From Hypholoma sublateritium FD-334 SS-4 (taxonomy: Eukaryota > Basidiomycota > Agaricomycetes > Agaricales > Strophariaceae), in assembly GCA_000827495.1 (NCBI GenBank), contig KN817577.1:124001-188000 (forward strand): a DNA stretch of 64,000 nt. The letters run 5' to 3'. Below are positions 58,187 to 64,000 of the stretch, one piece after another. Below the pieces are notes generated by a model, which saw nothing but the letters and a program-made list of their open reading frames with translations, had not been told where the DNA came from and did no database searches. Positions within the stretch are counted from its first letter, which is position 1. Every line of letters begins with the position of its first letter. Both the position numbers and the translations under genes were made by a program.

Positions 58187-58740
58187 CTAGGACGCGTAGG
58201 ATGTGGGTGTTTCCGTCTCGAGGGTGAGGTCAGTACGTGTACTCGTTGTGCGCGAGCTTCGGTTTACCAAATGATCAAATTGTCTGCGATGGACGGCCCC
58301 CCATATCTGACCAGCCAACCTTATTGAAGCGGTGAGACACTCATGCGCAATCCGGGTGTGGAGTGGTAGGTCTTCGAACATCCGAGGGAACAATCATGAT
58401 GGTGGGAGTATGCCCAGATAGAATAGGGAGCCTCCGGCCGGCCATATATTCGAATCCAGGAACAAGTCTTCGACTCGATCATGGACAAACTTTCGGTCAG
58501 CAGGCGCTGTCGAGGATTCCTCCAAGATACGGGTGATGTTCGAGGATAGTTTGGATTCTGGAAGCGCATGATGATCTGAGCAAGTTGAATTGAGGGCATT
58601 CGACGAAGATGTGATGAGGGTCCTCAAATGCAAGGCATCCCAAGCGGCACCACGGTTGCTGGTCATCTTTCAGACGGGCTGAACGAGAGAGGGCGGTGTC
58701 CAAGAAAATGTTAAAGTGCTGCACAGTGCAGCCTGCTCGT
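58187..58740 (-). mobile_element. Non-LTR (LINE-like) retroelement remnant, C-terminal end of a reverse-transcriptase ORF
   Basis: Overlapping minus-strand frames carry the zinc-binding end found after fungal reverse transcriptases: PWCRLGCLAFEDPHHIFVEC with its Cys/His spacing, then FVHDRVEDLFLDSNIWPAG and FYLGILPP, and further on RIAHECLTASIRLAGQIWG. The parts lie in different frames, so the piece is decayed. Only the 3' end of the element is present. The polymerase core is absent. Confidence 0.6.
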
Positions 58741-58884
58741 CGCCGTGGTCACGAGGGCGCCTGCCGAGCTCCCGTGACTGATATCGTCAGAAATGTTTAC
58801 ATAATGAGTCACGATGCGTGATCTAGTCACTTTGTCTCACCGGGCACCGGGCACCCACTCCCAACCCATGCTCGACCCACTCCC

Positions 58885-60118
58885 ATGACTCCGCTGCCAG
58901 TTAACGTTCCCAGCAGACTACAACACATCGCTCATGTCGTGAGCGCATACGATAAGTGCCTGAGACTTGAGAAGACTCTTCAATCAACCATAGATAATGG
59001 GGGAAAAATTGGGAACAACCTGGTTTACGTCCGAATATTGGGTTATCTTATACATCATGTTCCCGGAGACCGAGGGCTGAAAACGGTCGTTGAAGAGATC
59101 AGCTCGTGCAATGGCGATTGCGCTCTTCTTACTGTCGGGCAGATGTATTACGATCACTATATTAGAGCGTGTAAGTTCATAAACCNATTCATTCACAGTC
59201 AGATTACCTGACGTGGTCCTAGTTCGAGCTAATAAGGGCACGGTGCCAACNCCCTCCAATCACGCATCTCGCCCTTCATTCGATACGATGGCCGACATGA
59301 TAAACGATACCTTGGTGGAGGCTCCTCAGTCGCATGCTACCGCGAAAAAACATGTCAGGNNTATACTTTCTTTCCTCGAATCGTCATTCATGCCGAATAA
59401 GTAGGCCCTTATCCGCGATGGTCATCGCTGTGTCATAACAGGAGCATATGACATACGATCTGTGAACGAAATCCGAGAGTTGAAAGAGAAGCTTATCTCC
59501 GACTCCAGCTTGCGGANGGGGCCAACGGATTGTGCGCATATATTCGCCGAGTCCACCANCTCGAGCATAGACTCGCAGTCAGCCAAACGGGATTATNCTG
59601 CAACGATGTGGGCAGTCATGTCTCGCTTCGGACACGACACCCTTCCAGACGATTTGAACGGTCCCAAAGTGCACCGTTTGGAAAACGTGATGACTATGGT
59701 TCCTGGTTTTCACCGTCTTTTCGACCAATTAATGATNTGGCTTGCTGCAATGGTGCGTCGATTAAACTTTGATTTTTTGACAGCTNTCACATATTGTGAT
59801 ACTCATCAGGGGGAAGAGAACAAGTATAAACTCGAAGCGGCAGATCCCTTAGNCTTACGTGGTTATCCTGAATATGTCACATTCACGACGCCAGATCGTG
59901 TAAAATTTCCTCTTCCATCTCCCACTTACCTCGCCATTCACNCTGCGTGCGCCAAAGTTGCTCATTTATCGGGCGCGGCGGAATGCATAGACAAGTTCTA
60001 CCGGGACATGGAGGATGGAACGACCCTCACCTCAGACGGCACCTCAGCGAGCATATTGGAAGAGGCCATTCGGCAACTTCAGGTTGTCGGATTCGAAGCC
60101 AAAGCCTGCGCATCATAA
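58885..60118 (+). pseudogene. HNH-endonuclease-domain protein (HNH_2 type) with an in-frame stop
   Basis: Exon 1 (58885-59170) and exon 2 (59223-60118) are joined by a 52-nt intron (T/GTAAGT...CCTAG) and give a 393-codon frame. TAG at 59402-59404 interrupts it. Directly after the stop comes the nuclease-like core: ALIRDGHRCVITGAYD, then DCAHIFAEST and VHRLENVMTMVPGFHRLFDQ. The paired Cys/His positions and the NxxxxxxxxHxxFD pattern match HNH_2 proteins common in Agaricomycetes, whose role is unknown. The N-terminal ~170 residues are helical and unrecognised. The region contains single Ns at 59186, 59251, 59360-59361 and others, so sequence quality is poor and the stop may be an error. Confidence 0.65.
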
Positions 60119-60142
60119 ATCATTCATTTTACACCACCAGCA

Positions 60143-60358
60143 NNNNNNNNNNNNNNNNNNNNNNNNNNNNNNNNNNNNNNNNNNNNNNNNNNNNNNNNNN
60201 NNNNNNNNNNNNNNNNNNNNNNNNNNNNNNNNNNNNNNNNNNNNNNNNNNNNNNNNNNNNNNNNNNNNNNNNNNNNNNNNNNNNNNNNNNNNNNNNNNNN
60301 NNNNNNNNNNNNNNNNNNNNNNNNNNNNNNNNNNNNNNNNNNNNNNNNNNNNNNNNNN
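60143..60358. other. Assembly gap (216 Ns) flanked by the same 12-bp word
   Basis: The run of N is preceded at 60131-60142 and followed at 60359-60370 by the identical sequence acaccaccagca. This is what an unclosed tandem repeat or a failed overlap join looks like, so the true gap size may be small. Confidence 0.9.
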
Positions 60359-62478
60359 ACACCACCAGCAACCTCTTCACTGTGTAACTGTATCATAAGC
60401 TATAATAAATCAGTTTTGCAACAGAAGATGCTGTGTGAATTTCGCAGTAAGTCGCAAATGAGAGTTTATCGATTATCGCCCAGCGGTTGGCACTTTCGAG
60501 CAGATTATACTGGCCACCTCAGACAGTCTCTCTGGCTCAATNCCTATATTCATAAGGATCTTCTGTTGAAAAGGCCCCATAAAAGGCCTCCTTTGTGAAA
60601 TGAAGCCGCCGCGACAGCGCTGGGAGGCTCCTTCACTATGACTCGCATTCCTTTAGCCCAAGCTTCCCTGTAACTAAACTAAGTGAGAAACTCAGTATAT
60701 CCAAGAATAAAAGATGCCTTTCAAATGCACTGGGTTGAGTATACAAGTAATAAGAAACGACGCGTCTCTCAGGCTGTAGCGACTCTTTACCTACCACTAT
60801 CTCGTTCTCCCTAGAGAGCCTGATGGATAGATTCCTTCTGTTCATGCGCCTCTCCGCTTTTGCCACTNCATTCGCCTCACTCTGGGTACGGGTATATAAA
60901 ATATACCCCAGGGTTACCCGTGCCAATCACTAACGTACGATTGTACTTCCGCCGTGTATAATTCAGACTCCTGACTCTTGANAATATAGTCCAAGCCTCG
61001 CTTAAGCGAGCATCAGGAAATGGTTCCTTTGAAGCACTTGCAAAAGCCTGTTAGAAGATCCCTTCGCAGCTGCTCAAACATAGCTCACGCGCGTCCCCTG
61101 TCCAGACTCGTTCATCTTGACAAGCTCTTTCCGCCCTCTTGTCTGGAGTCCGTGCGGACAGAACGCTATCGTTGGCGTCGACACCTCGATTCATATTGAC
61201 AATGGAGACATTTCTGCCTCTGAAGCCTGACAGTCCGCAGTACTCCGGTAAGTTTCATAGGACATGTTTCGCTGCTTACCGCTCATGTAGCAATGTAAAA
61301 TTCAGGGAAACAGCTTTGCTTGGCGGACGTGTTGATCTGTCGTGTAAAAACATGGTGATGGGTAGAAATACGGATGTGGATGTGTAAGATTGCGGTGCTT
61401 GTAATTATGAGAGACGGTTGGTTGACGGCTTTTCTTCGGCTTTCTGTTTTCAGTGCTTTTGAGGAAGGGGTCACAAGCAAGGGCATGGGCTTATCGAATG
61501 GATAGACTGGACTCACAGTGCGTCGGTATGCGTTGGCCTACTTTTTTCCGCGCTTCAAGCACACGATACAACGATCTGGGTTCTACTTTGGTCTGACTTG
61601 GGTGGGCCGACCACCTGTTGCCATTGGCTAACTTGTCGGGATTCCGAAATGTTACGCGGCCAGATATTCGCAGGTTTCTCTCTACTTCACACTTTTGTGG
61701 TGAAGTTATTAACCATATCTCTTCCATGCTGTAGATGTCGTTGTTTGGAGTACGAAATGATAAGGTAGGGGAAAGCCATACTCGACCAATGTCACGTGAA
61801 TGAGTGACAAAATCAAAGAAATCATAATAACAACTGCCTCAGGGCATATTTCGAAATTCTGCAACCAACAAAATCTTCGAATCGCAAATTCAAATTTTTT
61901 GTTGGTCGCGGAATCTCGCTGGGTGAGAGGAGACCATTTCTATTACATTTTCAAGGTTCCGATTTGAGATTCCACGACATCACGCTGATGGCGTTTGCCC
62001 GCCAAAATATGTGACATCACATCACCTGATATTAGTCGAGTATGGCTTTCCCCTACCTTAGACGAATGACTTAACTTAAGCGAGTTTTCTATACTGTAAG
62101 ATGATTTCCTGAATTCAAGGGCGTGAAAGTGACGACAACAAGCCCGGAGTGAAAAAAGAAGGAACGTCAATCGACACTTCGTTCAGGTTGGGACAGTCGG
62201 CAGGGTTTTGAATGCCATTCCAAAGAAGCGATAAGCATCCAGTAATGACCTCCTCGTCCGCGGCAAACGATGTTCAAGCCACGGCTGAGTAGCCAATCAC
62301 GAACGGCAAAAACATGGAGAGCCAACTGTGCGCCCATCGAAATAATTAAGTGTGTAGAGGTAGGAGTGGTAGTATGGTGAGAGCGAATAAATATACATGG
62401 GTTGTATCGCTATAAATCAAGTTNAGGTGGGCGGTGTTACAAGAGCTACGAGATAATACTGACTGCATAAAAATGGTA
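60359..62478. other. Non-coding stretch containing a MITE and small palindromes
   Basis: Apart from the MITE (61761-62060), no gene was recognised. A perfect 14-bp palindrome ctcgcttaagcgag lies at 60997-61010. A ggcc-loop-ggcc hairpin (ggccccataaaaggcc) lies near 60573-60588. Open frames of up to ~95 codons lack homology. Confidence 0.4.
61761..62060. mobile_element. MITE-like element with 30-bp terminal inverted repeats
   Basis: The left end taaggtaggggaaagccata (61761 onward, 30 bp in all) matches the reverse complement of the right end at 62031-62060 at 29 of 30 positions, with weaker pairing for about 9 bp more. The unit is 300 bp, A/T-rich inside and non-coding. The outermost TA on both sides fits a TA target duplication of the Tc1/mariner type, with the repeat proper beginning AGGTAGGGG. 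An inner inverted word (ccaacaaaa / tttttgttgg, 61865-61910) would form a second hairpin. Confidence 0.78.
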
Positions 62479-62849
62479 TCATCGGCCTTTTCCATCCGTT
62501 TTGTCTAATAAATCCTTCGCTTCGTTAATCTTGCTTGCAAGGTATGGTGAGCCGCCACGATCAGGATGATTGGCGAGCNTGATCTGTNTGTGAGCGTCCT
62601 TTAAGCTGCCGCGAAGCTTGGGACCNTCTCTGCGTAGTAGATGGGTCAGCGGGATATCAAANACNTAGGATACACTGCGCACGTTAGTCCTAGAATCTGA
62701 ATTGCTTCCTTGCGGTCCATTTTGGCTCTGAAGCCGCCCTTGGCGAATTCCGCTGCGCCCTTTCCGACGAAGAGCCCACGCTTGATCAATGAACGGCCAA
62801 GAATTGCGGCGGCTAAGGCACCAACGCCAACGATAACAGGAGTGGCCAT
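62479..62849 (-). CDS. PAM18: Mitochondrial import motor J-protein PAM18 (TIM14)
   Basis: Two exons (62849-62683 and 62629-62479, intron 53 nt) give 105 residues. An N-terminal membrane segment ([20 protein letters not shown]) is followed by [18 protein letters not shown], then a compact J domain with the HPD motif in [20 protein letters not shown] and the end [14 protein letters not shown]18 sits in the inner membrane at the TIM23 channel and stimulates the ATPase of mtHsp70 to pull preproteins into the matrix. Pam16 is its usual partner. Ns at 62579, 62588, 62626 and in the intron leave three residues undefined, but the frame is intact. The length matches the family closely. Confidence 0.94.
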
Positions 62850-63333
62850 ATCAGTGAAGAAAGGTTGCGGGTCGGGGTTGTTTTGGGGCGCCTCGAGCCT
62901 GGAGTCGAACTGTCAAATTGAATCTTTGCAGCAATTGGTGCACACGTGAGCTGTGACAAATTGGGGGAGGCCGGTCCCCAGACTCCGGACTCCGACTCCG
63001 GACTGTTGAGTACGCTACTTTGTTGGCCACATTCGTGAACTGCCAGTGCAGCTTGAGTGCAGCGGGAAATCGACTTGAAAATACCTCACCATCGTCAACG
63101 GACTTGCATCACGGAATACTGTCGACTTCTGGGCAATGAAACCTTTGCTAGGAAACAACCAGAAAATGGACAAAAACCAGACCTACAGTAGACGTCTGCA
63201 ACATAAATCACTAATTTGACCACAACGTTGCAGATTGGTTTTCCGGCGTAAATTAAATCTGTCCATCATTTACCCCATGAAAATATTGACGATAATACTG
63301 TACAAGTGAAATCGACGATGGCGTTGGGGCACT
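62850..63333. other. Intergenic, promoter of PAM18 and 3' end of the lectin gene
   Basis: About 480 bp. A short direct repeat of gactccg/gactccgg occurs at 62981-63004. No other feature was seen. Confidence 0.4.
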
Positions 63334-64000
63334 TCAAGGGCGAAGATTCACAATGTGGCGCACGGTTTTATCCAATGCCCAAGACCCGCCATTGAATGCA
63401 AACGCATCTGTAAGCTTCTGAACAGGACCAAAGCACCCCGTACCGTCATTATACGACACCCATACTGCTGCATCTCCGAATCCGATGATATCCGCGCACC
63501 CGTTTCCCGTCAAATCGGCCACAAATCGCAAATGTTTATCCACGCGCCAGTCACCTGCGGAGTACCCAAAATCATTCAGGACGAGCTTTGGCGGCTGGAA
63601 TGTACCGTCCCCAATGTTGAGTGACACATACACTCCGTCGTGTGCGAAACCGATAATGTCTCCACATTTATTGCCTGTGAGGTCTACGACGAATCTTGGG
63701 TGCTGGTTGACACTCCATCCATGTGCGTACGAGAAGTTGTTGACGACCAACCTGGCGGGTCCGAATGACCCTTGGCCATTGTTGAGGGAGACCCAAACCC
63801 CAGGGCCCAGACTCTCCGAATCCAATAATATCGGCTTTTCCGTCGCCACGACACGGGGGTGTTTATTTATCTGCCATCCACCTGAACCGATACAAAAGTT
63901 GTTGATGACAGGTCTGGGAGGCTGGAAGGTTCCATCGCCGTTGTTGCGGCCGACAAAAACACTGTTCTCCCCGAACCCAACAACATCCAGCAAGCCATCA
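63334..64000 (-). CDS. VCBS/FG-GAP seven-bladed propeller lectin (PVL-like), C-terminal part
   Basis: The gene enters from the right edge, so its start is outside the window. The visible ~220 residues contain about four repeats of ~58 residues, with the pattern DLTGNxxxDIIGF, then VWVSxNxGxGxFxxP, then NxFxYxxGWxVxxHxRF. The last ones are DLTGNGCADIIGFGDAAVWV and SWALDKTVRHIVNLRP. This is the repeat of the Psathyrella velutina lectin group, secreted fungal propellers that bind GlcNAc or sialic-acid glycans between blades. DxTGDG-like loops probably bind calcium. In the second visible repeat the expected DLTGDGKADIIGF is replaced by TEKPILLDSESLGP because of two compensating indels. Confidence 0.82.
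   Translation of the reverse strand, partial: DGLLDVVGFGENSVFVGRNNGDGTFQPPRPVINNFCIGSGGWQINKHPRVVATEKPILLDSESLGPGVWVSLNNGQGSFGPARLVVNNFSYAHGWSVNQHPRFVVDLTGNKCGDIIGFAHDGVYVSLNIGDGTFQPPKLVLNDFGYSAGDWRVDKHLRFVADLTGNGCADIIGFGDAAVWVSYNDGTGCFGPVQKLTDAFAFNGGSWALDKTVRHIVNLRP

Noticed and set aside
1..64000. CRISPR arrays, operons, ribosome binding sites, rRNA or telomeric repeats
   Set aside because: The window is eukaryotic; no spaced identical repeats, rRNA segments or TTAGGG arrays were seen.

Overview
The window is a piece of a fungal nuclear genome, almost certainly a basidiomycete of the Agaricomycetes. Nearly every gene is cut by short GT-AG introns (mostly 45-70 nt), several genes contain micro-exons of 9-18 nt, and the gene families fit: HET-domain proteins, F-box/LRR proteins, a PRXL2-type AhpC/TSA protein, a VCBS beta-propeller lectin and an ABCC transporter with 35 exons. 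The assembly is imperfect to the right: isolated Ns and one run of 216 Ns lie between 59 and 62.7 kb.

Layout. 0-14 kb: two diverged HET-domain paralogues (1-1773, partial at the edge, and 11336-13695), each with a different frame-breaking lesion, flank a vacuolar amino-acid transporter (AVT3/4 type), a very GC-rich AhpC/TSA_2 protein on the minus strand and a small hydrophilic protein. 14-25 kb: an alpha-arrestin with PPxY motifs (-), MIC60/mitofilin (+), a conserved coiled-coil protein (-) and the FG-nucleoporin NUP54/Nup57 (-). 26-31 kb: neutral trehalase and the vacuolar lipase ATG15, in tandem on the plus strand. 31.7-46.6 kb: an accessory block with an ABCC exporter (+), a cytochrome P450 (-), a UbiA-type aromatic prenyltransferase (-) and a FAD monooxygenase (+). 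This looks like a compact gene cluster for a prenylated-aromatic metabolite. 46.7-53.6 kb: an F-box birth-and-death region with one old F-box relic, then a tandem duplication of a divergent F-box/CTF8 pair in which the left copy of both genes is broken and the right copy of both is intact. 54.4-64 kb: a Ser-rich conserved protein, a LINE-like remnant, an HNH-nuclease-type gene with an internal stop, a 300-bp MITE, the mitochondrial import J-protein PAM18/TIM14 and the C-terminal half of a PVL-like propeller lectin.

How the genes work together. The housekeeping genes (AVT, MIC60, NUP54, trehalase, ATG15, CTF8, PAM18) are unrelated neighbours. The one block that reads as a functional unit is the ABC-P450-UbiA-FMO region. 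An aromatic acid could be prenylated by the UbiA enzyme, hydroxylated or oxidatively decarboxylated by the FAD enzyme, further oxidised by the P450 and exported by the ABCC pump. That chemistry is inferred by analogy with known basidiomycete prenylated hydroxybenzoate pathways; no substrate can be read from the sequence.

Exon boundaries were worked out by hand from splice signals, reading phase and family conservation. All multi-exon models given as intact close in frame.
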